IMG/VR virus record: IMGVR_UViG_3300028840_002041
Location: 1 to 49,101 of that record
Length of the DNA stretch: 49,101 nucleotides
From: a virus
Direction: 5' to 3' (one strand)
The position numbers and the translations under genes were made by a program. Positions within the stretch are counted from its first letter, which is position 1. Every line of letters starts with the position of its first letter. Below are positions 1 to 6,088 of this stretch, piece after piece. A model generated the notes under the pieces. The model was given only the letters and a program-made list of their open reading frames with translations. It was not told where the DNA came from and did not search any database.

Positions 1-1
1 T

Positions 2-358
2 ACATATGGTTTAACACTCCATTTTAAAGAGAATGAAGGTGCCAATAGAATAAGACAGATTTCAAGAGGTGGAAAAAGACTGAACAATAAGGTGATAGAC
101 TTCTCAATCAAAATAAACATTAGAAGGATTATGACACAAAGAGCAGTAACAGGAGTCAAGTTTGATCACTTCTATCCACAAATAACATTTCAACCATCCA
201 CGTGTCAAAATGTGTGGTTGTACAAAGTGAAGGCATTGTCTTCAATAGTCCCGCAATTAAATTCGTTCATAAACAATACAATCCACTTATATCACAAACA
301 AAGGAGAAATCAAGATGTCGTGGAACAGAAAGCAAAAGGAAAACAAGAAGAAAAGTGA
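2..358 (+). CDS. Hypothetical protein, 5' end outside window
   Basis: An open frame runs from base 2 to the TGA at 356-358 with no stop, giving the last 118 residues of a protein that starts upstream. The visible part is basic, especially the Gln/Lys/Glu-rich last 20 residues, with a central stretch of mixed beta character. I do not recognise a family. An internal ATG at 92 is in frame but has no convincing SD, and the frame is open before it, so a truncated longer gene is more likely. Its 3' end overlaps the next small gene by 44 bases. Confidence 0.55.
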   Translation, partial: TYGLTLHFKENEGANRIRQISRGGKRLNNKVIDFSIKINIRRIMTQRAVTGVKFDHFYPQITFQPSTCQNVWLYKVKALSSIVPQLNSFINNTIHLYHKQRRNQDVVEQKAKGKQEEK

Positions 359-446
359 ACGGGCAAAAGGGGAAATTCAGAAAAAAGCTAAAGTAAGAAA
401 ACCTTCCACTGGTAAGCAGATTAAAAACCTTGAGCGAGGTAGCTAA
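315..446 (+). CDS. Small highly basic protein (43 aa)
   Basis: The ATG at 315 follows a strong SD (AAAGGAG, 299-305) at 9-base spacing. The 43-residue product is about 40 percent Lys/Arg (MSWNRKQKENKKKSERAKG start) and has no hydrophobic segment. It could bind nucleic acid, but no family is recognisable. The stop overlaps the next ATG (TAATG), which suggests translational coupling. Short phage ORFs with this good an SD and a coupled stop/start are usually real. Confidence 0.55.
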   Translation: MSWNRKQKENKKKSERAKGEIQKKAKVRKPSTGKQIKNLERGS

Positions 447-832
447 TGTCATTTATTAAAGCAATACTCAAAGTAATTGTATTGTCAATTAAAGAGTTGT
501 TGACAAAACAGAAAGATGCCAATATCAGCATACAGGATCAAGAATTTACCAATTCACCATCAGTAGGAGAGATACCATTACCATCATCATTCTTGAGTGA
601 TTGGTATGTGAAAAACGATGCTGTTGAACACAACACAGAGGTTGACTTGAGGTTCTTGTGCTACCTTGTGATGAGATTTGGTGAGTGTAAACCGATGGTA
701 GGAGAAACACAATACACAATTGAATTTGATGAATCTGATTATGAACACTTGAAGCGTTTAAAATTACAGATTGAGGCAAAGCCTCAATATGGCAAGAAAA
801 TGATCAAAGCAACAATAATAATGCCTGATTAA
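446..832 (+). CDS. Hypothetical protein (128 aa)
   Basis: The start ATG overlaps the stop of the 43-aa gene, and GAGCGAGG lies just upstream. The first about 22 residues form a hydrophobic or amphipathic helix (MSFIKAILKVIVLSIKELL), possibly a membrane-associated anchor. The rest is a small soluble domain with acidic and beta-prone segments. No motif is recognised. It ends shortly before the class I promoter at 837, so it probably closes the upstream transcription unit. Confidence 0.65.
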   Translation: MSFIKAILKVIVLSIKELLTKQKDANISIQDQEFTNSPSVGEIPLPSSFLSDWYVKNDAVEHNTEVDLRFLCYLVMRFGECKPMVGETQYTIEFDESDYEHLKRLKLQIEAKPQYGKKMIKATIIMPD

Positions 833-836
833 ATAA

Positions 837-870
837 TCCTTTACTTTTACAAATAAATTATTTATATTCA
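837..870 (+). promoter_or_regulatory. Class I sigma70-like promoter
   Basis: TCCTTTACTTTT (837-848) is followed 14 bases later by TATATTCA (863-870). Read as sigma70, the -35 is TTTACT (840-845) and the -10 is TATATT, with a 17-bp spacer. The same arrangement with identical spacing recurs at 4833-4866 and 46993-47026. It is intergenic and upstream of the 894 gene. Promoter function is inferred from motif and position. Confidence 0.6.
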
Positions 871-893
871 GCTAATTATAATGGAGGAAAACA

Positions 894-1391
894 GTGCCTG
901 AAAAACAAGTATTATTCAAATGTTTGTGTGAGCAAGAACCACAATTGTATCCATCACCTACTGGTGGTGTTCAATATTCTTGCGACAACTGTGAAATCAG
1001 AACAGAAGTTGTTCCAGACACAGAGGAAGCAACAGAGGCATGGAATGCCTTGATTGCCACCAAAAAGATACAACTCAAGATTACAGCATTCAACATTGCT
1101 GCCTTTGAATTGTTGCCACAAGGGAATTTCCGTGGCATTATAATTTGCATGTTACAGCTTGACTCATTCCCAGCTGTTAGGTTGGAATTAGAAATAGCCT
1201 GTACAGCACAAACAAAAGGTGACATCACTTGGAGAGTCAATGTTGTCAGGCCTGAAGCATTAGACAAAACAACAATTGATAAAGTCAGCACAGTGATATC
1301 ATCAGCATTGTTCCATAACAGAATAAACACAGCAATCAATTCATTCATGTACTTCATTAAAAACTTGGATTTGGTGAAAGGTCGATTATGA
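894..1391 (+). CDS. Lar-like zinc-knuckle protein
   Basis: The GTG start at 894 has a perfect SD (GGAGG, 6-base spacer). Residues 8-45 contain paired cysteines (CLC near residue 10 and CDNC near residue 30) followed by a T-E-E-A-T-E-A-W-N segment. This arrangement is typical of the Lar restriction-alleviation and related phage zinc-finger families, which end their zinc domain with an E-A-I-x-A-W-N helix. The C-terminal about 110 residues are an unrecognised alpha/beta region. A role in countering host restriction is possible by family analogy, but many Lar-like proteins are uncharacterised. It is the first gene after the class I promoter and overlaps the next gene's region by sequence TGAGATG. 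Confidence 0.6.
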   Translation: MPEKQVLFKCLCEQEPQLYPSPTGGVQYSCDNCEIRTEVVPDTEEATEAWNALIATKKIQLKITAFNIAAFELLPQGNFRGIIICMLQLDSFPAVRLELEIACTAQTKGDITWRVNVVRPEALDKTTIDKVSTVISSALFHNRINTAINSFMYFIKNLDLVKGRL

Positions 1392-1392
1392 G

Positions 1393-1662
1393 ATGGCACA
1401 ACCAACAATCACGCTGCGAAAATATTCCAAAGAAAAAGTGTCTGGTCATAGCAGTGGCGTTGCTGCTTTTATCAATGACAGCACTCGACATGTTGTTTGG
1501 TTTCAGAGGTATTGGGATGGTAAAGTCTATATTCTTAAAATTAATTGGCCTGTAATATTAGGTGAGTTAATCATATTTACAATTGCTACAATAATAGTTC
1601 TTGGAGAAGCACTATACATCTATCATCTTGTTTTATGGATAAAGGTTTTACTGAAATGTTAA
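1393..1662 (+). CDS. Small membrane protein (89 aa)
   Basis: The ATG at 1393 lies one base past the upstream TGA. The N-terminal half is soluble and the C-terminal 35 residues form one or two very hydrophobic helices (WPVILGELIIFTIATIIVLG and following). Third-codon AT content in this frame matches its neighbours better than the overlapping frame that starts at 1388. The SD AAAGG at 1378 is slightly far (11 bases). Function is unknown; it could be a membrane-perturbing accessory protein. Confidence 0.5.
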   Translation: MAQPTITLRKYSKEKVSGHSSGVAAFINDSTRHVVWFQRYWDGKVYILKINWPVILGELIIFTIATIIVLGEALYIYHLVLWIKVLLKC

Positions 1663-1943
1663 AAGAGAAGATTTTACAAAGAGTATTTGCTGCTGTAAGG
1701 AAACCAAAGTTGATGAACAAAGAAGTAACAAGTGATACTGTTATATTTCAGTACAAAGGTGACAATGGTTTTCATCAGGAGTTCATTTTCAAATTTACCC
1801 ACAGTGGCATAGAGTGCCATATGGCTGATCACAATTCTTTGTCCAATAGAGTTTGTGTCAAGCCATCAGCAGGAAATGTAATACACATAACAACAGAGGA
1901 ATTGGACAAACAATTAAAAAAGAGAGGTACGGATGGCAATTAA
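1656..1943 (+). CDS. Hypothetical protein (95 aa)
   Basis: I place the start at ATG 1656 because AAAGG (1641-1645) lies 10 bases upstream. The in-frame ATG at 1635 has no SD and sits deep inside the preceding gene. The product is a small soluble alpha/beta domain ending in an acidic/basic helix (EELDKQLKKRG). No family is recognised. It overlaps the previous stop by 7 bases and the next start by 11, consistent with a coupled operon. Confidence 0.6.
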   Translation: MLKEKILQRVFAAVRKPKLMNKEVTSDTVIFQYKGDNGFHQEFIFKFTHSGIECHMADHNSLSNRVCVKPSAGNVIHITTEELDKQLKKRGTDGN

Positions 1944-2319
1944 CAAAGACACCAAACGTTATTATCTCATGTGGCGTATGAGATTCTTTTGGAATCCGGT
2001 TTTCACAGCACTACAAGTTTTCGGATTGTGGAAGGGAATCTATGCTGTAAGTTTCATAGCATTGCTTGCTCAAATTATCTTCAACAGGGAGTGTTTGAAG
2101 ATTGATACAGAAGTGAAATGGGAATTGATGATGTTTGTAAGCTCAATGGTCAATCTTGTTGTTGTCTATTTGATGGGAACAATGAATGTACTTGAAATCA
2201 AAGGTGATATGATTTCTTATCCACCAAGTGATATGCTTTTACAAGCTATTACATTTGTTGTATTTCTCATTCACTTCCTAATTCACGCAACAAGAGAAGC
2301 TGATAAAATACGTGGTTAG
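1933..2319 (+). CDS. Multi-pass membrane protein (128 aa)
   Basis: The ATG at 1933 follows AGAGG. The sequence shows a basic, aromatic N-terminus, then hydrophobic segments at about residues 25-45, 65-82 and 100-117, so probably three membrane helices, and a basic C-terminus (ATREADKIRG). No family is recognised. It sits in a run of membrane and coiled-coil genes. A holin-like role cannot be excluded, but no endolysin is adjacent. Confidence 0.6.
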   Translation: MAINKDTKRYYLMWRMRFFWNPVFTALQVFGLWKGIYAVSFIALLAQIIFNRECLKIDTEVKWELMMFVSSMVNLVVVYLMGTMNVLEIKGDMISYPPSDMLLQAITFVVFLIHFLIHATREADKIRG

Positions 2320-2413
2320 ATTTCCAAACAGATTTCGATTCTAAAGTAAAAAATTGGCAAAGCTGTATCTTTTATCATTTGAAAATTATAAACCACTTCA
2401 TGGAGGCTTAAAA

Positions 2414-2815
2414 TTGAAATTAATCCAAACGATACTGCTCGCACTTATAGTGCTTAATTTCAGTTGCACAACGACATCGCCTTGTGACAGAAGGGTTGTG
2501 TATGAAAACCAACTGATCATAGAGGGTGATAAACTTCAAGCGATTGAAGAAGAAATTGATTCAATTGAGTATCAAATTACAACCAGACAGCAAAAGTATG
2601 ATTATAATGTTATGAATGAAACATGTAGTGAATATGAATTGTCACGTATGCGATTTGACATTGCAAGATTACATAGCAATCTTGCTAATGCTTGTACTGC
2701 AAGAGATGTCCAAAACAATAAGCTCAATGATGTAGCAGAAAAGTTACAAGCTGCTGAAACAGCCTGTCAGGAATGGCTTGATAAAGTTAAAGACAGGCAT
2801 GGAATAAATTTATAG
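2414..2815 (+). CDS. Exported lipoprotein-like coiled-coil protein (133 aa)
   Basis: The best start is TTG 2414, seven bases after a perfect GGAGG (2402-2406). The alternative in-frame TTG at 2354 has no SD. From 2414 the protein opens with a short signal (MKLIQTILLALIVLNFSC), with Cys18 at an imperfect lipobox, followed by a Ser/Thr linker. The rest is a long charged coiled coil with several cysteines. Outer-membrane spanin subunits can look like this, but the pairing evidence is weak because the neighbouring membrane protein has the wrong predicted topology. The signal becomes obvious only with the TTG start. Confidence 0.6.
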   Translation: MKLIQTILLALIVLNFSCTTTSPCDRRVVYENQLIIEGDKLQAIEEEIDSIEYQITTRQQKYDYNVMNETCSEYELSRMRFDIARLHSNLANACTARDVQNNKLNDVAEKLQAAETACQEWLDKVKDRHGINL

Positions 2816-2843
2816 TTGGAATGTAAAGCACCCATTTGTTAGG

Positions 2844-2864
2844 CAACTCCCAGCAACGGAGTTG
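2844..2864 (+). promoter_or_regulatory. Hairpin sequestering the SD of the next gene
   Basis: CAACTCC (2844-2850) and GGAGTTG (2858-2864) are perfect 7-bp complements around a 7-base loop. The 3' arm contains the GGAG Shine-Dalgarno of the ATG at 2869, so the fold would hide the ribosome-binding site. Regulation (by translation of the upstream gene, a protein or temperature) is inference. Confidence 0.5.
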
Positions 2865-2868
2865 AAAG

Positions 2869-3255
2869 ATGTTAGAACCATTCTTGGATACAAGATTTTA
2901 TGATGATCCAAATTGGCTCAGTCACTTAGCATTGTATTGTATATTCTATTTTCTCGCAATACTTGGTTTGATACAAGTTCTTGAAAAACTTTGGCTAAGG
3001 ATTCTCACTTGGTCAAAGAGATACAAGGATATTAAAGAGGCCATTGAAAAAGCATGGGACAACATGCTTGTTAGGGAATTAAAAAGAATGGATGTGCTAA
3101 AAGATGATGCTGAGAAAAGAGCCATCAAGGAATTATCCAAACAAGACGCATTTATGGAGGATTTAAAAAACGATGCCAGACCTAATGATATCGCACAGCG
3201 ATTTAAAGACAATGCTCAAAACCGGAAAACTGGAAATAAAACCACCGACACCTGA
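2869..3255 (+). CDS. Single-pass membrane coiled-coil protein (128 aa)
   Basis: The ATG at 2869 has SD GGAG at 7-base spacing. An acidic N-terminus (about residues 1-17) precedes one hydrophobic helix (about 18-40). The rest is a highly charged helical or coiled-coil tail (residues 45-128) rich in Lys, Asp and Glu. The positive-inside rule places the long tail in the cytoplasm, which argues against an i-spanin. No family is recognised. The last 83 bases overlap the next gene. Confidence 0.6.
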   Translation: MLEPFLDTRFYDDPNWLSHLALYCIFYFLAILGLIQVLEKLWLRILTWSKRYKDIKEAIEKAWDNMLVRELKRMDVLKDDAEKRAIKELSKQDAFMEDLKNDARPNDIAQRFKDNAQNRKTGNKTTDT

Positions 3256-3502
3256 GAGTGTAGAAGGTGGAGCAACAATCTACCTTGATCAAACATTTGG
3301 TCACCAAACAGGTATCATGACTGTCCATGAGCAGCTGAAACAGGTTGTATTTGATATGTACATAAAGATTTATGAAAAAACAACTGCTGATTATACAGAA
3401 CAAGCAGAACAGTTGTTGCAAATTGTTCAAAATATGTTTGTTAAACACACTGATGAATTGCCTTGTATAGCTAATGGATCATGTGACCATGTTACAGAGT
3501 GA
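3173..3502 (+). CDS. Protein with dCTP-deaminase-like N-terminal segment (109 aa)
   Basis: The ATG at 3173 has GGAGG at 12 bases; an in-frame ATG at 3185 (MISHSDLK) would match the family start better. Residues 5-45 follow the N-terminal pattern of dCTP deaminases: a short M-I-x-x-x-D helix, G-K-L-x-I-K-P, then G-A-T-I-Y-L-D-x-x-F-G. The catalytic core is absent and the C-terminal 60 residues are a helical domain I do not recognise. This may be a truncated or repurposed dUTPase-fold relative. The call rests on remembered family patterns, not a search. Confidence 0.45.
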   Translation: MPDLMISHSDLKTMLKTGKLEIKPPTPESVEGGATIYLDQTFGHQTGIMTVHEQLKQVVFDMYIKIYEKTTADYTEQAEQLLQIVQNMFVKHTDELPCIANGSCDHVTE

Positions 3503-4190
3503 TAAATATGGAGACATTGATTGGCACCCAGAAGAAATAGCAGCAACAAGAAAAGTTGCCAAAGAATTAATGGAGGAAGTTGTGGAACAAGAACACATTG
3601 AAAAAGAATTGATTGATTCAGTTAAAGAAGTACACTCTGATGTTGAGGTGAAGGCATTGGAATTGATAAAGAAAATGAAGATGTCAGCGAAACCAAAGAA
3701 GAAACGAAAAATGAATTCAGAGGCTAAGTTGCGACTGTTTACATTGATCATGCTATTCATTCCTCCAGTCACAATAGCAACTGTTAGTGCTATTCACTTA
3801 GTGAACTATTTCAGCATAGGCAATGCTATTGGATTATCAATAACACTTGCTATTGCCTTTGAAACACTGACACTATCTGCCTTTATATCGTTGCGACAGT
3901 TCCATGTATTGAGTGCTTTTACCAGAGCAGCTGTTTGGATAACAATATTTGGCCTTGCCGCATTACAGGTGCTTGGAAATGTATTCTCTGTTTACATCCA
4001 TATCAATGAAACACTTGCTATACAGGCATCAGAGCTAATGGGCATTACATATGGTGATGGTATCTTTGTAAAACGAGTGATATCCATTATGCTTGGAAGC
4101 ATTCTGCCACTAACATCATTGATCTTTACAAAAGTGTTAGCCAACTTCTGGTATGAAACATCTAAAAAGAAAGCAAGAGTGAAGAAATGA
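3474..4190 (+). CDS. Multi-pass membrane protein with acidic N-terminal domain (238 aa)
   Basis: The start is either ATG 3474 or the in-frame ATG 3489; neither has a strong SD, and the gene overlaps the previous one by 29 bases. Residues 1-70 are an acidic helical cytoplasmic domain. A Lys/Arg cluster (KPKKKRK) near residue 78 follows, then about four hydrophobic helices between residues 87 and 225 and a basic tail. No family is recognised. The helix layout suggests an inner-membrane protein with both ends in the cytoplasm. Confidence 0.6.
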   Translation: MDHVTMLQSDKYGDIDWHPEEIAATRKVAKELMEEVVEQEHIEKELIDSVKEVHSDVEVKALELIKKMKMSAKPKKKRKMNSEAKLRLFTLIMLFIPPVTIATVSAIHLVNYFSIGNAIGLSITLAIAFETLTLSAFISLRQFHVLSAFTRAAVWITIFGLAALQVLGNVFSVYIHINETLAIQASELMGITYGDGIFVKRVISIMLGSILPLTSLIFTKVLANFWYETSKKKARVKK

Positions 4191-4822
4191 TTAAAACGCC
4201 TGATACATACAATGTTAGAAGTGAATTGGCAATATTCTATTATCTTGGTTGCGTCATTACAAACAACATACTGGGAAAGTTGGATCCATTCGATAAGCAA
4301 GAATTAATGCCTGCCATTCGTAGAGTAAGACATCTTGGAAACCAGTTCGGTCTTGCTGTTGAGAGATTGATTAACAATTTTGCTGGTGATGTTAAATTGA
4401 CTGAATTAGAAAAAGAAAAATTCACAGCAACTGTAATTGGAAGATTGATTTATGATGCCACTACACTCGTTGTAGAGCCAAAGAAAACAAAGTGGGGTCT
4501 TGTCCATCCAGAAGGTTATAGGAGTGTTTTATTTCTCAATGGCCCATTACAGATGGAAGTCAAATATTTGCCCAACTTTAATACATTTGATAATACTGTG
4601 ACTATGCCAATCGGAAAGAAGATGGAAGATCAATTCCTATCCAATTATTTTAGACACAACGATGACTGTATAAAATGGGCACAGGAAGATAAGAATTTTG
4701 AACCAAGACTCTTTACAGATAATGATGATAGTTTCATCAATGTACAGCAAGCCATTGACTACAGCGTTATCAGGTACAAGGTAAGCAGCTATCTTGATGA
4801 AAAATATATAGCTATATGCTGA
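4187..4822 (+). CDS. Hypothetical protein (211 aa)
   Basis: The start overlaps the upstream stop (ATGA), so translation is probably coupled to the membrane protein before it. It appears soluble and mixed alpha/beta, with an N-terminal helical half and a C-terminal half rich in aromatic and acidic residues. No catalytic motif or signal peptide is visible. It is the last gene before the noncoding region. Confidence 0.65.
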   Translation: MIKTPDTYNVRSELAIFYYLGCVITNNILGKLDPFDKQELMPAIRRVRHLGNQFGLAVERLINNFAGDVKLTELEKEKFTATVIGRLIYDATTLVVEPKKTKWGLVHPEGYRSVLFLNGPLQMEVKYLPNFNTFDNTVTMPIGKKMEDQFLSNYFRHNDDCIKWAQEDKNFEPRLFTDNDDSFINVQQAIDYSVIRYKVSSYLDEKYIAIC

Positions 4823-4832
4823 AAAAAGAAAG

Positions 4833-4866
4833 TCCTTTACTTTGATAAAATTATTTCGTATATTAA
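4833..4866 (+). promoter_or_regulatory. Class I sigma70-like promoter of the noncoding RNA
   Basis: TCCTTTACTTTG (4833-4844), 14 bases, then TATATTAA (4859-4866). Taken as sigma70, the -35 TTTACT (4836-4841) and the -10 TATATT are separated by 17 bp, exactly as in the copies at 837 and 46993. Predicted transcription start is about 4868-4872, directly at the closing stem of the RNA. Confidence 0.65.
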
Positions 4867-4904
4867 CAACCCTTAAAGTTATTCATCTTAGTGTCTTAGG
4901 TGAC

Positions 4905-4926
4905 AAAGGAGGTTGCCATGTTATAG
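4905..4926 (+). other. Two-codon minigene with perfect SD inside the noncoding RNA
   Basis: AAAGGAGG (4905-4912), a 5-base spacer, then ATG TTA TAG (4918-4926). The TAG overlaps a GTG (4926) that would begin a 16-residue peptide ending at 4976. Lambda bar minigenes (ATG, one codon, stop after an SD) are a known precedent that causes peptidyl-tRNA drop-off. Here the ATG falls in the loop of a weak SD-containing stem. Translation is not demonstrated. Confidence 0.4.
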
Positions 4927-5089
4927 TGACCTTTAAACGGGCACACGGTAGTTGTAGTTGGAGTAAAAATATTTAGGGAATTAGCACTGAATGAACCCAG
5001 TGCTGCGAACAAATTAAATGGCTGGCTTATATCGACAGCGAAAAAAATTAAATTAACTTTTGGTTTTTGTCGTTTGTGTGTAAGCTGTA

Positions 5090-5145
5090 AAGGGTGTTAG
5101 ATAATTAAAAGATGTGACCATCCTGAAAAACTAACACCCTTTTAT
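5090..5145 (+). terminator. Intrinsic terminator with long loop
   Basis: AAGGGTGTTAG (5090-5100) and CTAACACCCTT (5131-5141) are perfect 11-bp complements, followed by TTTATTT. The 30-base loop holds a small GATG/CATC hairpin (5111-5122). The 5' arm can alternatively pair with 4864-4874, giving a possible terminator/antiterminator choice. Confidence 0.7.
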
Positions 5146-5149
5146 TTAC

Positions 5150-5338
5150 TGGTGGCGTGTACCCTATAATTTTATATTTTTAATATTTCTATATTTTTAT
5201 TTTTTAATATTTATATTTCTAAAAAAAAGAGCGAACATTGGAGGTTTACTGGTTTAAAATATGGTATATATATATTATATTATTATATTATATTATTCCC
5301 ATGCTCGTTTTCACCACTACTGGTTCACTGGAGAGAAG
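5150..5338 (+). other. Very AT-rich noncoding leader
   Basis: Bases 5165-5230 are almost pure A/T with repeated TATATTTTTA-like units, and 5262-5297 is a run of TA/TAT repeats. I see no protein gene here: an ATG at 5261 is in frame with the following gene but would add low-complexity residues. Two similar words, GGTTTACTGG (5242) and GGTTCACTGG (5322), flank the second AT tract. Possible roles are a promoter region, a DNA-unwinding element or an mRNA leader; none is proven. Confidence 0.4.
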
Positions 5339-6088
5339 ATGTACAAAACCAATGAAGAAAGAAATTTAATTGATTCTTTCAAGAAAGATTTTCCACTATC
5401 ACTGCCTATGAATATTTGTATTAATACATTCAACAGGTTAGAATATTTAAAAAAATGTATTGCTTCTATTGTAGCTGGTACTACCATTCCCTATTTTTTA
5501 ACAGTAATTGATGATGGTTCTACAGATGGAACAGTAGAATGGTTGAGAGAAAAACAGAAACTTATTCCACAGATGGCTTCTCTACACCCAAAAGTAAAAC
5601 TTGGTTCAGCTAACTCATTGAACTATGTTGTAGCATCAACACAATCATCTGTTGTTACATTTGCTAACGATGATATGTGGTTCCACAAAGGGTGGGACAT
5701 AGCCTGTATCAGAATCATGTTGGAATATAATGATTGTGGGGCTGTCTCATTCTATGACTACACAGCACTGAAATTAAAACAAGGTGTATCAACTAAGCTA
5801 AGCGATTCAGTAATTAAAACTCCAGTCACAGGCTTAGGTGCTACAATGATAGTGAAAGATACATTCAATGATGTCGGTGGTTTCAAATTAAGACTTGACA
5901 AAACAATGGGTTATTTTGCTACCAAGTTCTGTCAGGAGATGCACAAGCTACCAAAAACAACAAGGAATCAACTCTATCAAACACTACCACATATGGCACT
6001 ACATATGGATGGAGTGAATTCAAAATTAAATGAGCGTGTTTATTCAACTAAGTCAGGATATGAACAGTACAGGAAGGAGCACAAGTAG
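5339..6088 (+). CDS. GT2-family glycosyltransferase (249 aa)
   Basis: I choose ATG 5339, which has SD GGAGAG just upstream, rather than the SD-less ATG 5261 in the AT tract. The protein has GT-A hallmarks: an N-terminal MNICINTFNRLEYL strand-helix, the nucleotide-binding DDGSTDGT motif (about residue 57), and a metal-binding DxD-like ANDDMWF (about residue 108). It probably transfers a sugar from a nucleotide-sugar donor in the cytoplasm. Its length is close to a bare GT-A catalytic domain. It is separated from the main carbohydrate cassette at 22837-30272 and may act with it. Confidence 0.85.
   Translation: MYKTNEERNLIDSFKKDFPLSLPMNICINTFNRLEYLKKCIASIVAGTTIPYFLTVIDDGSTDGTVEWLREKQKLIPQMASLHPKVKLGSANSLNYVVASTQSSVVTFANDDMWFHKGWDIACIRIMLEYNDCGAVSFYDYTALKLKQGVSTKLSDSVIKTPVTGLGATMIVKDTFNDVGGFKLRLDKTMGYFATKFCQEMHKLPKTTRNQLYQTLPHMALHMDGVNSKLNERVYSTKSGYEQYRKEHK

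Larger units (their letters stand above)
4868..5146 (+). ncRNA. Candidate structured noncoding RNA
   Basis: This 280-base segment has its own promoter and terminator and no ORF of useful length. Visible helices are: an AGCACTG/CAGTGCT hairpin (4983-4989 with 4998-5004); a composite hairpin with GCTTA/TAAGC (5025-5029 with 5081-5085) enclosing CGACA/TGTCG (5033-5037 with 5068-5072) and an A/T tip; and an SD-containing stem GGTTGC/GTGACC (4911-4916 with 4926-4931, two wobble pairs). The 5' end ACCCTT (4869-4874) can pair with AAGGGT (5090-5095), closing the molecule, but that strand is also needed by the terminator. It does not resemble a tRNA, tmRNA or RNA class I know. Confidence 0.5.

Noticed and set aside
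1388-1555. 55-residue ORF with a hydrophobic helix in the frame overlapping 1393-1662
   Set aside because: It has a good SD spacing and signal-like helix, but its third-codon AT content (about half) does not match the window, whereas the 1393 frame does.
2414-3255. Two-component spanin pair (lipoprotein plus membrane coiled coil)
   Set aside because: Charge distribution predicts the coiled coil of the second protein is cytoplasmic, the lipobox of the first is imperfect, and no lysin is adjacent.
4806-4817. Palindrome ATATAGCTATAT about 53 bases before the -10 box of the noncoding RNA
   Set aside because: It resembles the class II geometry but has a different sequence and lies in coding AT-rich DNA; chance is likely.
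4868-5146. tRNA, tmRNA or rRNA fragment
   Set aside because: No acceptor stem with T-loop GTTC signature or other recognisable core is visible.
5261-5338. Upstream start for the GT2 gene at ATG 5261
   Set aside because: It lies in a TA-repeat tract with no SD and would add an unlikely low-complexity N-terminus; ATG 5339 has SD GGAGAG and fits the family.
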